In this document: positions 37,611-47,571 of the stretch, piece after piece
Layout of the letters: every line of letters starts with the position of its first letter
Position numbering within the stretch: position 1 is the first letter of the stretch
Source: Candidatus Phyllobacterium onerii
GTDB taxonomy: Bacteria; Pseudomonadota; Alphaproteobacteria; Rhizobiales; Rhizobiaceae
Reading direction: 5' to 3'
NCBI RefSeq assembly: GCF_028331445.1
Contig: NZ_JAQMHX010000002.1
Location: 310,001-374,000, forward strand
DNA length: 64,000 nt
Made by a program: the position numbers and the translations under genes
The notes under the pieces: generated by a model
The model's input: only the letters and a program-made list of their open reading frames with translations
What the model was told of the DNA's origin: nothing
Database searches by the model: none

Positions 37611-37675
37611 CTCTGCCCGGTCATCCACGCCTTGCGCAGCGCGGTTCGGCGTTTGTCCACGAGACGCTTGCTTGT

Positions 37676-37829
37676 TTCCTTTTTGTTGCCATCTTTCTGA
37701 AAAACTGCGGCTTAGTCGCGACACCCTCAAAGCATTCGGGTTCTTTTTCACGCAGGCTGAAAAGGTTCGATCTGCCGGTCAGACCTGACAGGCTTGGCCG
37801 CCGGTATTTTGCGTTCCGGTCGGTCGGGC
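37676..37829. repeat. Composite dispersed repeat with palindrome
   Basis: TTTCCTTTTTGTTGCCATC, TTCTTTTTCACGCAGGCTGAA and CGATCTGCCGGTC...CCGGTCGGTCGGGCC, in the same order as 19775-19917. Confidence 0.6.
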
Positions 37830-38098
37830 CACTCATTTCGCTATTTTGACAGATGTCATCGTCTTTCCGGCAGAACGAGGCTATATTCGTGCGTTGTAGT
37901 GGCGTCGAACTTAGCCACAGCTCGACAGAGGTCCCGGCGTCTGTCATCCGAGCCCAAGGAGAGCGTCGGGCCTCACCTAAGCCAAAAGACTTGATACCGG
38001 AATGGTCCGCCGACCGAGCTGGTTTGATCCTGGTCGGCTCCAGAGCTCCGGCAAGAGGCCCGGCGAACCACCCCCCAGTGAACCCCGCGTCGGGCCTC

Positions 38099-38142
38099 AC
38101 TCGGCCTACCTTTCGTTTGGGGTTTTAGGCAGGTCGGGACCT
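38099..38142. repeat. Palindromic repeat unit, diverged
   Basis: Contains CTCACTCGGCCTACC, TTTCGTTTGGGGTTT and GGCAGGTCGGGA, the half-sites of the dispersed group. From 37830 to 38504 no gene is supported. Confidence 0.4.
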
Positions 38143-38504
38143 CGCCCGGCGGCGGGCTGTATGAGTGCTGCTGTAAGGCCAATGCCGATGGATGTTCATT
38201 CCATTTGCGCAGATGGCGGCCGAAAGCGGGCGCAGCCTTGCGAAAGTGGGCACCACGCATTTAAGGGATGCAAAGCGCCTCTGCGGCTGGCTTATCGGCT
38301 AAATCTTCCGCGGTTTCATAACCGCATTGGGTGAGCTCGATGAGAAGCCCCTTCGACAATTTTAACTCTGCAAGTTTCGTAACCATAGGCGCCTCCCGTT
38401 CATTTGTCGGTCGAAAACGCGACCGCCCTTGAACACGGAGCCGCGATCGTCAACGCGCCGATTTACACCACAATAAACTGCTCCCGAAGGAGGCAGAGGC
38501 GCTG

Positions 38505-38942
38505 TTGCACGATATCAGCAACAAATTTCATGGACCCGGTGGTAAAGTCCTTGCCCGACCCCGTTTGTTTGGATTTAAATACCCCAGTCTGGTGCCCACC
38601 GGACGGAGGCTCGACGGAAATACCAGCCCTTGGTATGGTACCGTTGAGCCTCATTTTTATAAACACGGCAGGGCTTCGACGATGCTCAGGATCAAGCATG
38701 GGGTTCAAACGACATTTGGGGACATCCTGTGGGATGAACCTCTGCTGCCGATCTACGCTACGCGTGAAGAATGTGTCGCTGCCATCGAAAGCTTCATTAC
38801 TGGTTTCGACCATTATGAGGAGGAACCCGCTCAAGACAGATGGTGTGCATGGAACGACAATAAGAAGAATGAATTTCATTATTGGTGGATAACGATTGCC
38901 GAACGACCGCTGACCGACACGGGCGAAACTGTTGGCGGTTGA
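38505..38942 (+). CDS. Hypothetical protein, start uncertain
   Basis: At least 145 aa from a TTG. The frame remains open about 70 bp further upstream with protein-like sequence (DLHHNKLLPKEAEALL), but no start codon is found there, so the N-terminus may be damaged. The C-terminal half (REECVAAIESFITGFDHYEEEP, NEFHYWWITIAER) looks genuine. No family recognised. From 38943 to 39177 nothing is supported. Confidence 0.5.
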   Translation: MHDISNKFHGPGGKVLARPRLFGFKYPSLVPTGRRLDGNTSPWYGTVEPHFYKHGRASTMLRIKHGVQTTFGDILWDEPLLPIYATREECVAAIESFITGFDHYEEEPAQDRWCAWNDNKKNEFHYWWITIAERPLTDTGETVGG

Positions 38943-39177
38943 ACGTTGAACACCATGATATGACGGGAATGGCGTAGAGCGCGTCAGAGGAAGGGGATCC
39001 GGAAAATTGCCGTTATCGTCTCATCGTCGATCGCCCTCTTGTCTGTCATGGCGCTTTTCTACGATTTCGCAATGAATAAGACTACGGGGCGTCGCCTACA
39101 TAGGGACGCGTGCCTTTCCATCGGCCCTTGACTGGCTGTCATCCACAATTCGGGGGATGTCAGGATGTGATCTTTCT

Positions 39178-40131
39178 TTATCCAGATGACGGAGATCGCT
39201 GGGCCGCATCCCGTCGTGGCACGGTCTGGAGATCATGAAGAAAAGTCACAGATCGCTGTGCCTGAGCCGCGGCCTGGACGATGAAGCGCTTGTCATTCTT
39301 CAGCACTGAGAGCCACGACGCGAGATAGCTTGCATGGTCGGGGCGCGGCTCCAGTTCCGGCACCATACCGAGATCGGCGGCGAGGAACGCCGCGCCCAAT
39401 TCGGCAATCAGTTCTTCGCGAGCGCGCTCCGTGCGATCTTTTGCATATCTGGACAGATCGCGGTTCAGCCGGTGGCTCGCTCCGGCCCAATGCACGCTTT
39501 CGTGCGCCAGCGTTGCATAATAGCGCTCGCTGTCTTGGAAGGTTTCAATCGGCGGCATCTGGATAATATCCGGGCCCGGCGCATAATAAGCCCTGTCGCC
39601 GCCGTGACGGACAGTTGCTCCGGTCTTCGCAAAGAAGACATCCGCATGTGCGATCCTGTCGATCCGTTGGGCAATTCCACCGTCAGGCACGTCTGCGTAT
39701 CGGTCACCGAGACCCTCGATCTGTTCAACGTTGAAAACGCTGTAAGCTTTCAAGAAAGGGATATCGCGCTCGATCTCATTTCCCGCCCCATCGGTCTCGG
39801 TTTTGCTGATGCGGTTGGCATAGACGACCACCATCGAGCCTGTCTCGCCCCTTCTGACGCAGGCTCCGAGTTCCTGCGCCTGACGAAACGTCATCCACCT
39901 CGAAGAGGCATAGCCGCGTGCCATCGCTTCAGACCAAAGAAGCAGCACATTGATGCCCGAATACGGCTCGCCATTGTGGCGTAATGGCCGGACCACGCGA
40001 CCGGCAAGATGTCGGCTGTTCCAGGGCTGCACCCACGGCCGCACGCGCTCGTCCAATGCCGCAATTATCCTATCGGTGATGCGCGTATAGACGTTGACGC
40101 GCTGCTCGCTGGTTGTTTTTTCCTTCTTCAT
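39178..40131 (-). CDS. ardC: ArdC-like antirestriction protein
   Basis: 317 aa. The N-terminal domain (~1-130: VYTRITDRIIAALDE, RPLRHNGEPYSGINVLLLW, MTFRQAQELG) is the ArdC single-strand DNA-binding domain. The C-terminal domain has the zincin metal motif LAHESVHWAG (HExxH) and a downstream Glu in REELIAELGAAFLA. Such proteins ride on conjugative plasmids and protect incoming DNA. The gene is grouped with a plasmid-type protein and a Toprim protein on the same strand. Confidence 0.88.
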   Translation of the reverse strand: MKKEKTTSEQRVNVYTRITDRIIAALDERVRPWVQPWNSRHLAGRVVRPLRHNGEPYSGINVLLLWSEAMARGYASSRWMTFRQAQELGACVRRGETGSMVVVYANRISKTETDGAGNEIERDIPFLKAYSVFNVEQIEGLGDRYADVPDGGIAQRIDRIAHADVFFAKTGATVRHGGDRAYYAPGPDIIQMPPIETFQDSERYYATLAHESVHWAGASHRLNRDLSRYAKDRTERAREELIAELGAAFLAADLGMVPELEPRPDHASYLASWLSVLKNDKRFIVQAAAQAQRSVTFLHDLQTVPRRDAAQRSPSSG

Positions 40132-40426
40132 CGTCCTGTCCTCACTCGTGCAAACCGCGCCGATCGCGGTTCGTCACGGCGGTCGTTGAAGCGGCGGCCG
40201 GAGGCGGCGCACCCGCTGAAAGACACGATTGAATGTTGGAATCTTGGCGGACGGGCCGAAACGAAGAGGAGGACGGCCTGGCCGTTGCGACCGTCCATCT
40301 CCGGCGACGCTAGACCGCTCACCGGGACGAACCGTGATCGGCGCATGGCTTTCAACACAAGGAGAGCCGGCGCTTAAAACGCGCCGGCTTCATCAGGATG
40401 AAGGAAGGGATTGTCGCCCCTTCGGT

Positions 40427-41008
40427 TCAATCGAAGGCCGACATCTGCAGCGACGCGGCCTTCTGGCCGATCGACGGAGCCGCTGCCGCCGAGCCGGCGC
40501 GTTCATAGGGCTTCCAGGCCTCGCCGGTGATGTCCTCGTAGGCTGCTACGGCGCCTTCGGCAGCCATGCGCAGCACGTGGGCCTGCAGGCCCATATCGGC
40601 GGCGAATTCGCGCTTGCGCTGGGCGCGGCTGTCGAAGCCGACCGGGCCGTCGACATCTTCGCTGCGATCATCGTTGCAGAGCTTCATGGTCAGGTCACGC
40701 GCCTCGGTGACCGCGCGGCTGTAGAATTGCCCGGCGCCGTAGGCGGAGCCGACGAAGGCGCCGACGATGCGCTGCATGTGGATCTGCATGGCCTTTTCGG
40801 CAAGACCCTCCTTCAGCGCTTCGGCGCTGCCGATGAGCTGGTTGCGGTGAAGCTCGCGGATGCCGTCGCTGTCGACGATGGCAAGGCCGAAGCTTTCGCA
40901 GATGCGGCTTGCCTGGGGCGCGTTGGGGCACGCGAGGCGGACCATTTCGAGGGTGGTGGCGCGTTGTGCGGCTGGGCGGGCCCCGGAGGAGCGGTTGAGC
41001 AATGTCAT
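40427..41008 (-). CDS. Conserved plasmid-type protein, unknown function
   Basis: 193 aa from ATG 41008. Mostly helical (LVNR-free, Ala-rich) with FYSRAVTEARDLTMKLCNDD and GEAWKPYERAG. Proteins like this sit between ArdC and Toprim genes in rhizobial plasmids, which is why I call it plasmid-type; no function is known to me. Confidence 0.6.
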   Translation of the reverse strand: MTLLNRSSGARPAAQRATTLEMVRLACPNAPQASRICESFGLAIVDSDGIRELHRNQLIGSAEALKEGLAEKAMQIHMQRIVGAFVGSAYGAGQFYSRAVTEARDLTMKLCNDDRSEDVDGPVGFDSRAQRKREFAADMGLQAHVLRMAAEGAVAAYEDITGEAWKPYERAGSAAAAPSIGQKAASLQMSAFD

Positions 41009-41961
41009 GATCGATGTCCTTGTGCGTGGTTGAGCAAAGCCCGGGTCTGCCGTCGTCCGGCACTGTCGCTCGGGTGCGGTCGACACGAACCGGGCAAGCG
41101 GCCTGGCCCAAGGTCAGGGCGATGCGATCGAGCGGGGGTGGGGCTGCGGAGGATGCGGACCGCTTCGCGGTCTGCAGCAAACGCGGCCACGCCTTGCGAA
41201 GCCCGCGTCGATCCTGCCGCTGCGCGGCGCGGCACGCGGCCTTTGACCAGACCGCTTGTCCGGTTCAGACCGCAGCAAACCCGAGGACTTGAGCCGGAAG
41301 TTGCTTGACGTCTTTGCCCGTCACCGGACGGCATCGGTCATGTCTGTCGCGGCGCGCGGCGGTCCGCGGTCGAGCCTTACGCGCAGGTCGAGAGGTCAGT
41401 GCGGTTCGGCCGGCTCGTCCTGCACAAATGCGCTTCCTGCTCTTGCCGATCGCCGCCGCAATGCATGGGCGGTCCAGGCGTGCCGAGCGGTCTTTCCGGT
41501 TTGACGCCGCATTTCACGGCTCGGCCCAGTCAATGAAGCTCGATGGCCCCGTATATTTGGCGGTCACGGGCCTCGTCGGAAACCGAACGCGCCGATATCG
41601 TAGAGCGCCTCGTCGAACAGCTAGCGCCGTTGTTCGCCGGATCGCCTGCCGCCGAGCGGATGTCCTTGAGCTTGATGCGGCAGTTTACGCCACGGCTTTG
41701 AGCGCAGGGCGCGGCAGGCATGAGAGAAACGCCTCGCGCGCCATGTTGGGCAGGAACTGGTCAGCGCCGATGGCGTCGCCGGCGATGCGGGCAACCCATC
41801 CGCTATAGGACCCATCGTCTCCGGCGCGGTGTCATCGGCGTTCGTCTCGGCGCCACCAGCGCCATCGACATCGGCTGCCGTCACTTTCTCAATCTCGGCG
41901 AGTTGTCTGCATTTTGGCGCCAACGCGCGGCATCACCGCCGACGACCGATCGATTGCATAA
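41009..41961. other. Degenerate stretch, possible lost ParB-like gene
   Basis: 950 bp without an intact gene. On the minus strand, at about 41690-41830, WVARIAGDAIGADQFLPNM followed by AREAFLSCLPRPALKAVA looks like the tail of a ParB-like plasmid protein, ending in a stop and continued in another frame. Such a gene often lies between the two neighbours in rhizobial plasmids. Weak evidence. Confidence 0.35.
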
Positions 41962-42879
41962 TCAGCCTGGTGCCCAACAGCATGGTTTTTCCGTAACGCA
42001 CAACGCTTCATTCCAATCATCAGCCCATGGCGCGAGCCGCAACCAGTCGCAGCCGGCTTCATCGGCGATGTCGCGCAGACGAGTGGCAAACGCCTCTCCC
42101 TGGCTGTTGGCATCGGTGGCGGCGACGATCCGGGCGCAGGGACGCGCGGCGAGCACGCGAACCGCCGCTTCCGTTTTCGGCGACCATCCCCCGCCGGTGC
42201 TGAGATAAAGACTACCCTCCCGCAACCCTTCCAAGGCGGCGAGGCTCATTGCGTCGATCGCAGCTTCCGTGACACACAGACGAAGTGCGTCGAGGGAGCC
42301 AAGCCGGAACAGCACCTTCGAACCCCCGCTCGAGAAGCCACGCCAGGCGGGACCGCGCTCCTCCCAACCGGTGAGCACACCTTCATCATCGCGGTGCGCC
42401 GCCCACATGCTACCGTATGGGCCTGCCCGCAGCATATTACGACGGATGGCTTCGCGGATGATGGCCTCGGGCAGGCATCGTTCGACGTGCAGATAGCGCC
42501 ACGTCATCGATCCCCTTGATGGCTTGCGCCGATTATCCCATCGTTGCGGCATGGAACCGGTGGGCGCTGAACCGCGAGGCGGGCTGCTCCAGACAGGCTC
42601 TTTGGATATGAAACCCACTAGCGAGGCGACACGGTCAAGCGCTGTCACGAAGGACACCCCGTCGAGATGTTCGGCAAGACGGAAGACGTCGCCTTTCGCG
42701 TCCGACAGCGGATCGAACCAACCCCTCCCCCCATGAATGACGATAATGATGTCCGCCCCGCGCCGGTACTTCACCGCCTTGCGGGTGCTCTCTCGCACAT
42801 CGACAGCAAAGTCGGCCTGCTCCAGCATAACGGCGCACGAGACGCGCTCGCGCAGTTCTTCCAGTTCTTGTCTCTCCAT
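41962..42879 (-). CDS. Toprim-domain protein (plasmid primase-like)
   Basis: 305 aa from ATG 42879; the longer frame to 43098 adds low-quality sequence. The N-terminal part (YRRGADIIIVIHGGRGWFDPL, GDVFRLAEHLDG) resembles the DUF3991/zinc-finger-like region of plasmid primase-type proteins. The Toprim region shows the Glu motif CVTEAAIDAMSLAALEG and the acidic motif IVAATDANSQGE. It probably acts in plasmid replication or transfer. The last residues (VTEKPCCWAPG) look off-frame. Confidence 0.78.
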   Translation of the reverse strand: MERQELEELRERVSCAVMLEQADFAVDVRESTRKAVKYRRGADIIIVIHGGRGWFDPLSDAKGDVFRLAEHLDGVSFVTALDRVASLVGFISKEPVWSSPPRGSAPTGSMPQRWDNRRKPSRGSMTWRYLHVERCLPEAIIREAIRRNMLRAGPYGSMWAAHRDDEGVLTGWEERGPAWRGFSSGGSKVLFRLGSLDALRLCVTEAAIDAMSLAALEGLREGSLYLSTGGGWSPKTEAAVRVLAARPCARIVAATDANSQGEAFATRLRDIADEAGCDWLRLAPWADDWNEALCVTEKPCCWAPG

Positions 42880-43452
42880 GCTTCTACCGGCGCTCGCGCG
42901 TCCGCCTTTCTTTACTAACTCTTCTCTTCCCGCAGTTTGCGGCACCGTTTCCGGCGGCCCGCGAAGAGCAAAGGCGGCAAGGGGGCGGCTGACAAGCTGC
43001 AGATCTGCATTGTGCCAACCGGCCGCGCCAGCCGCGGCGAAGCTTCCCTTGCCGCCTGCCGCTCGCAAGCGGCACCCGAAAAGGAAATGCCGGCTCAATG
43101 AGCCGGCCGTGGACGATCTTCAGATCGTCTTCATCGTCGCGTTCGTGGTTCGGAAGGATGCTGAACTCTTCGCCGGATCTGAAAGGCGGGACCGGACCCA
43201 ACAGTTCGGGTTGGAAGGCCAACGATCGTTATCCCTGCGAGGATCGCGCATCCAACGCCAAGGCTTACAATGCACGTTTTCCCCAGCGGCGGAAAGCAGC
43301 CTATTTCACAGATCGCGGAGCAAGTCAGCGAGGAAAGCGGGCACACCTCGCAAGGTCTGTTTGTCTTAAGCCGATGAGCATTGCGCAAGCTTTGCTTCCC
43401 CATTGGAGACCGCATGCGGTAACGTTCTAGGGCAGGAAAACGCGTTGCTTGC

Positions 43453-44023
43453 TCAAGTCGGTGGCTTTCCCGGCTTCTGCGACCAGCCAGTCGCTGTTTG
43501 CCGAGTGTGCGAGCCGCGGGACTTGGCGACAAGCCCGCCGACATACTCTTCAAGCGTGGTTTCGCCTCGCTCGAAGGGCTCCAACATGGCGAACCCGCTA
43601 TCGACGTCTTCTTCAAACCGGGCCCAGAATGAAGCGGCCCCGTCGCAATGATTCAGCACCGCGCCGGGAAACAGCTTCTCGAATGATTGTTTGAAGACCT
43701 CTGCACGGGTAGCGCTCGTCATCGCCACCTTGCGAATGTACGAGTGGTAATATCCCCGGTCGATAAACATCGTCAACGCACGTTGAATATTGCCGGGTGG
43801 ATGGCGGCGCACCAGCCGTATCGATCGGAGCTCCCGGATAACTACGGGAGATGCGATGACAAAGCCGATCCGCAACCCGGGCGCTACGGACTTGGACAAA
43901 CTCCCGATGTGGATGACCCGGCCTTCCTCGTCGGCAGCGTCGTTCTTTGGGCGGCATATGGATTGTGTCACCTGTTTTTTCGCTCCGAATTATTTCATCG
44001 TCCACCGCGCGAAGCCGGAACAT
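43453..44023 (-). pseudogene. MocR-type (PLP aminotransferase-like) regulator fragment
   Basis: GRVIHIGSLSKSVAPGLRIGF contains the PLP-binding Lys of the aminotransferase-like domain of MocR regulators. The upstream part (VDDEIIRSEKTGDTIHMPPK) is in another frame, so there is a frameshift near 43960, and the HTH and first half of the domain are missing. From 42880 to 43452 no gene is supported. Confidence 0.7.
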
Positions 44024-44069
44024 TTTTCATCACAGTTGGTTGATGTCGCATCATCGACAGGAGGCCAAA

Positions 44070-44501
44070 ATGAAACACCATGCACTCGAGCAATTGCAAG
44101 TCATCGCCGAGGTCGGTCAGGACTACCCGCGCCACGTCATGTCGCGCAGCGAGCGACTTGAACGCTGGGCTGAACTCCTTGAACAGAATCCCACTCGGCG
44201 TCTCGCGACGCTGCACCAGACCGAGAACCAGCCGATAAGAGCGCGCGGGGCCATGCGGGCCGACAGCTCACCAATCTCGGTTGCTTTCGAAGATACCCTC
44301 CTTCGCGCAGCCGGTTTGGAAAATGACAGTTACGGCGAAGCAATGCGGTTCTTCCAACTGACCGACAATCAGTTACACAAAGTTATCTGTTACTGCCATT
44401 TCGGCGCCAGCGTGAGCGCTGCGACAGCAGCCCACTATCTGCGCAAACTTATCGCGAGACAGCGCATGTTCGCTCGCTTGCGCAGTATGTTGGTTGGATA
44501 A
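44070..44501 (+). CDS. Hypothetical plasmid-type protein
   Basis: 143 aa from the ATG behind ACAGGAGG, a strong site. Helical throughout (LEQLQVIAEVGQDYPRHVMSRSERLERWAELLE, TAAHYLRKLIARQRMFARL) with FFQLTDNQLHKVICYCHFG. Short proteins of this form accompany ArdC-type genes. Function unknown. Confidence 0.6.
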   Translation: MKHHALEQLQVIAEVGQDYPRHVMSRSERLERWAELLEQNPTRRLATLHQTENQPIRARGAMRADSSPISVAFEDTLLRAAGLENDSYGEAMRFFQLTDNQLHKVICYCHFGASVSAATAAHYLRKLIARQRMFARLRSMLVG

Positions 44502-45080
44502 AAACAACGACGGCTCGCACAATTGCGTTGAATGATCTGAGTGTAACTATGAACGTAAGAAATCTCGCCACGTCATCGACTGAAGGCGCGAGCAGACCCG
44601 TCTATTTGCACGCTGTGATAGGCTCGAGCCCTACGCCGTATTGAAAGCGCTTTACTTGCAACGTTAACCGCGTTTCAGTTTTGAAGTTGTTTAGAAGGAG
44701 TGCCGGACACGATCAAAGACAACTCGCGGGGCACAGTAGCGGAGGGCGATAACCTCGCCGAATTGCGCTATTGCCGCCGATTTCCCTACACTCTATGGTT
44801 TAAACAGCGTATAACCAATTGAAATCGCTCGCAAATACTTTCTGGCGGCGAGAAAATTCCGACGCCGGGCCTGTTAAAATGCTATGCTTTTGATTTCAAA
44901 GGGAAAATCGGCGCAAAATTTTTCTGGGATTTCAGCACCTATAGGGATCAATCGGACGATTTTTGCACCTCCCGGCGTCCGGCGACGCGCCCGAATCTGC
45001 CTCTAAAAATACCGTCATCAAACCATATCGCACGTAGAAAAGCGATGCCATCGGGCCTCGGCAGAGTTCCATGTGCAACC
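44502..45080. other. Intergenic, AT-richer than neighbours
   Basis: 580 bp with no supported gene. It is AT-richer, with runs such as GCGCAAAATTTTTC. It might hold a promoter or replication site, but I see no iterons or other definite structure. Confidence 0.4.
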
Positions 45081-45993
45081 CTATGCGCCAATCCAGGGAC
45101 CACCGCCTACCCACTGCGTATTGAAAGGCATAGACTTAGCCGCTGCGATCGAGGGTGGCATCACAAGTTCGGCGATGCGCGCCTGAATTTCCGGAAGGGG
45201 CTGCGGCACGAGGGCGATCTCGGTTCGCTTCAGAAACGCCGCCCATTGGACTTGCTTGGCGTCGGCGAAGCCCGCCGTCAGCGCCAGTGGCGTTTCGGTG
45301 GGAAGCCGCGTCTCGCGGCGCTCGAAGGTCGTCTGGATCGCCCGCGCCAGAACCTCTCCTTCAAAGGCGAAGGCACCCGCAATGGCCCAGAGATCGAAAA
45401 AATCCTTCATGCGCGAATTGAGCATGTCCAGCGCCACCATGGCTTGGAACTTCTCCGCCACAACAGTTTCAGGTGGATAGGCTTTAAGATGCGGTGCCGG
45501 CTGCCCCAGAAGCGAAGGATATTCCATATCGACCGGGCCCGGCGTGATCGCATCGCCGTATCCAATGTCGACAAGCATGGCAAGGCGCGCGCCAAACAAG
45601 TTCCGCAACGAAGTCCAACCGCACGCCGGCATATTCGTCTTGCTCACGCGCCGGGGCGGCACGCAGCGTGTCCGGCCGAAAGATTACCCCGTCATCTTCA
45701 ACCTTTGTGGCAAGGATTTCCGCAAATACAGCGGTGATGGCAACAGGAGCGTTCTCGCCAAAGCCGAGGAGATCGAGGTCGCCGGTAGCACGGTAGGGCA
45801 CAGGCGCCCATAGGCTGAACAACATCGCGCCCTTGAGGACGAAGTGATCCCGGTACGGCGAAACACTCAGACGATAAAGCACACGCTCGATGGCATAACG
45901 CGTCATCAGCAACTGGGCGTTCTCGCGACGTTCGCGAGCATGCTGAGTCAGCCGATCGCGTACAGAGACGCCAATATTCTTAGGCGCCTTCAT
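45081..45993 (-). pseudogene. abiEii: AbiEii-type nucleotidyltransferase toxin, frameshifted
   Basis: The first frame has FVLKGAMLFSLW and RATGDLDLLGFG, the nucleotidyltransferase GS/DxD region. The second frame carries LFGARLAMLVDIGYGDAI, EYPSLL and PETVVAEKFQAMVALD...RMKDFFDLW, the AbiEii core. They join at about 45598 if one base is removed (VAEL-FGARLAML). The toxin of this type IV toxin-antitoxin (abortive infection) pair is therefore broken as written. Overlaps the antitoxin gene by four bases. Confidence 0.85.
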
Positions 45994-46604
45994 GAAACCA
46001 TGGCCTCGATGTAGGGACGCATCACGGTCTGGACACGATCGATCTCAGCGTAACGCCAAAGCTCGTTCAGCCCTGCCCGCCCCTTTCGCGATTTGATGAG
46101 GTCCCGCAGTGCCTCGATCGCAACATCAAGACCGATCTTGTTGCGGTGCTTGAAGCAGTCGGCGACGGTTTTCGCTGGCGAGGTGATCGGAACGGGCACG
46201 CCGTCGACCTGATGAATCTCTATGCCGGCCGTCAGCGCCTCACCGCTGGCGCGGACGATCTTTAGCGTGACCGATGGATTGGACGGCGCCCAGTCCCTTG
46301 GCCCGAGCAGCATCCAGACGGCATGCGGCGTCTGGGTCGTGAGGTTGTGGAATTGCAGCGCCGACAGCAGGCCGATGACCCCTTTTGGCTTTATGCGTGC
46401 GGCTTCAGCCAAGCTGGTGGCACTGGCGACCTCCGCATTCGCCAGTTTATAGAGACCACGACCGACCTGCTGGAGAATACCCTCGTCGCGCAGCCTTTGC
46501 AGGTAGACGCGCGGCACGCCGGCGGCATCGAAATCGCTGCCCCGCGCGATTCCTTGTCGCCGTGCGACCTTCAGGGCGCGATCTCGGTGGGTTTGAGCAA
46601 TCAT
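45990..46604 (-). CDS. abiEi: AbiEi-type antitoxin / autoregulator
   Basis: 204 aa. An N-terminal winged helix (GIARGSDFDAAGVPRVYLQRLRDEGILQQVGRGLYKLA) is followed by the AbiEi antitoxin domain (GVIGLLSALQFHNLTTQTP, VWMLLGPRDW, SPAKTVADCFKHRNKIG). In type IV systems the antitoxin represses its own operon and opposes the toxin's activity without binding it. ATGA overlap with the toxin indicates coupling. A promoter-like pair lies just upstream. Confidence 0.9.
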   Translation of the reverse strand: MIAQTHRDRALKVARRQGIARGSDFDAAGVPRVYLQRLRDEGILQQVGRGLYKLANAEVASATSLAEAARIKPKGVIGLLSALQFHNLTTQTPHAVWMLLGPRDWAPSNPSVTLKIVRASGEALTAGIEIHQVDGVPVPITSPAKTVADCFKHRNKIGLDVAIEALRDLIKSRKGRAGLNELWRYAEIDRVQTVMRPYIEAMVS

Positions 46605-46611
46605 AATGGAT

Positions 46612-46639
46612 GTTATAAACCCTCGATGTTAATTTGCAA
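46612..46639 (-). promoter_or_regulatory. Putative abiE promoter
   Basis: On the minus strand TTGCAA and TATAAC are separated by 16 nt, just upstream of the abiEi ATG, so a very short or missing leader is expected. Autoregulation by AbiEi would act here. Confidence 0.45.
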
Positions 46640-46937
46640 TATACAAGGATTTGTAACAGAAGGGTCAGATAGATGAAGGCAGGAATCCGCCCAGCGACGA
46701 CTATCCATTTGAAATTCTGCCGAACATTTTTCGAATCAGGGCGAATTTGAGCACCTTGCCCTCCAGGTTAGCATATCGCGAAAAGGTGTGGTTGCGAGGG
46801 CTCGCAACATCCGACTCCTGCGATTAGTCGAACGGTCAATTCCCAGGCTCGTTGCTTAGTGGGTTGTGGGCGGTTTACCCAAAAAATGCGCTCTGCAGAT
46901 GCCAATCGTGACAGAAAACCTTAGCCAGACTCGAAGT

Positions 46938-47070
46938 CAGAAGCCGCCCCCGCCTCCCGTTGCGCGTTCCGTCGCAATAGCGGGCAGGCCGAAGGTCCGC
47001 AGGAACGCGCAGCGCATGCGTTCGCGGTCCGCAAAGCCCGTTTCCTGCGCCACGACGTTAACCGTGTGCC
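46938..47070 (-). pseudogene. AraC-family regulator, C-terminal HTH remnant
   Basis: Minus-strand frame VAQETGFADRERMRCAFLRTFGLPA matches the second helix-turn-helix of GlxA/AraC-type regulators (A...GF.DRERMRRAF.R.FG). Nothing of the rest of the protein remains. Confidence 0.6.
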
Positions 47071-47113
47071 GCCTCAACTTACTTCGGTGACACGGTCTTA
47101 GTCATCGCGGCGG

Positions 47114-47308
47114 ATGGAGATGCAAAGGGCAGAGAGAGCAATTTCCTCCTTACTCCGAAGCCTCAGAGCTACGCGCAACCGTCAGCAGGTCGATCTCTGG
47201 CGAACCTCTCGTGAGGTTGGCATTCTTGCTGCTCCGCGCTTCCCGCTTGTCGGCGCCGAGCTCGAATTGACTCGTACCCTGGATGAGGGGTGCAAAGTCA
47301 AGATGTGA
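47114..47308 (+). CDS. Small protein upstream of a VapC fragment
   Basis: 64 aa ending one base into the VapC start, a layout typical of antitoxin genes. The sequence (LRATRNRQQVDLWRTSREVG, GAELELTRTLDEG) does not match an antitoxin family that I recognise, so it may be a decayed frame. Confidence 0.35.
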   Translation: MEMQRAERAISSLLRSLRATRNRQQVDLWRTSREVGILAAPRFPLVGAELELTRTLDEGCKVKM

Positions 47309-47571
47309 TGCGGTTCCTGCTCGACACAAATATCATCAGCAACGTTACCTGGCCAACTCCGTCAGAAGCGCTGTTGGACTGGCCGGCGAAACAGGCCGAC
47401 AAAGATCTCTGCATCTCGTCGCTCACCATTGCGGAAATCCGCCGAGGCGTGCTTGAAAAGCCCGCCGGCAAACGGCGGCGCGCGCTTGAAAAGTGGTTCC
47501 CACGCGTTACGTCATCTCGTGCCGCTGTCATACCGCTCAAGGTTTACAGACCGAGCCCGGCAACAACATAA
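47308..47571 (+). pseudogene. VapC-type PIN toxin, truncated
   Basis: MRFLLDTNIISNV has the first PIN-domain Asp, and LCISSLTIAEIRRGVLEKPAGKRRRALEKWF the conserved Glu and helix. After about 70 residues the sequence runs into the 3' end of the phosphate transporter gene on the other strand, and the two C-terminal catalytic Asp residues are missing. Inactive. Confidence 0.75.
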
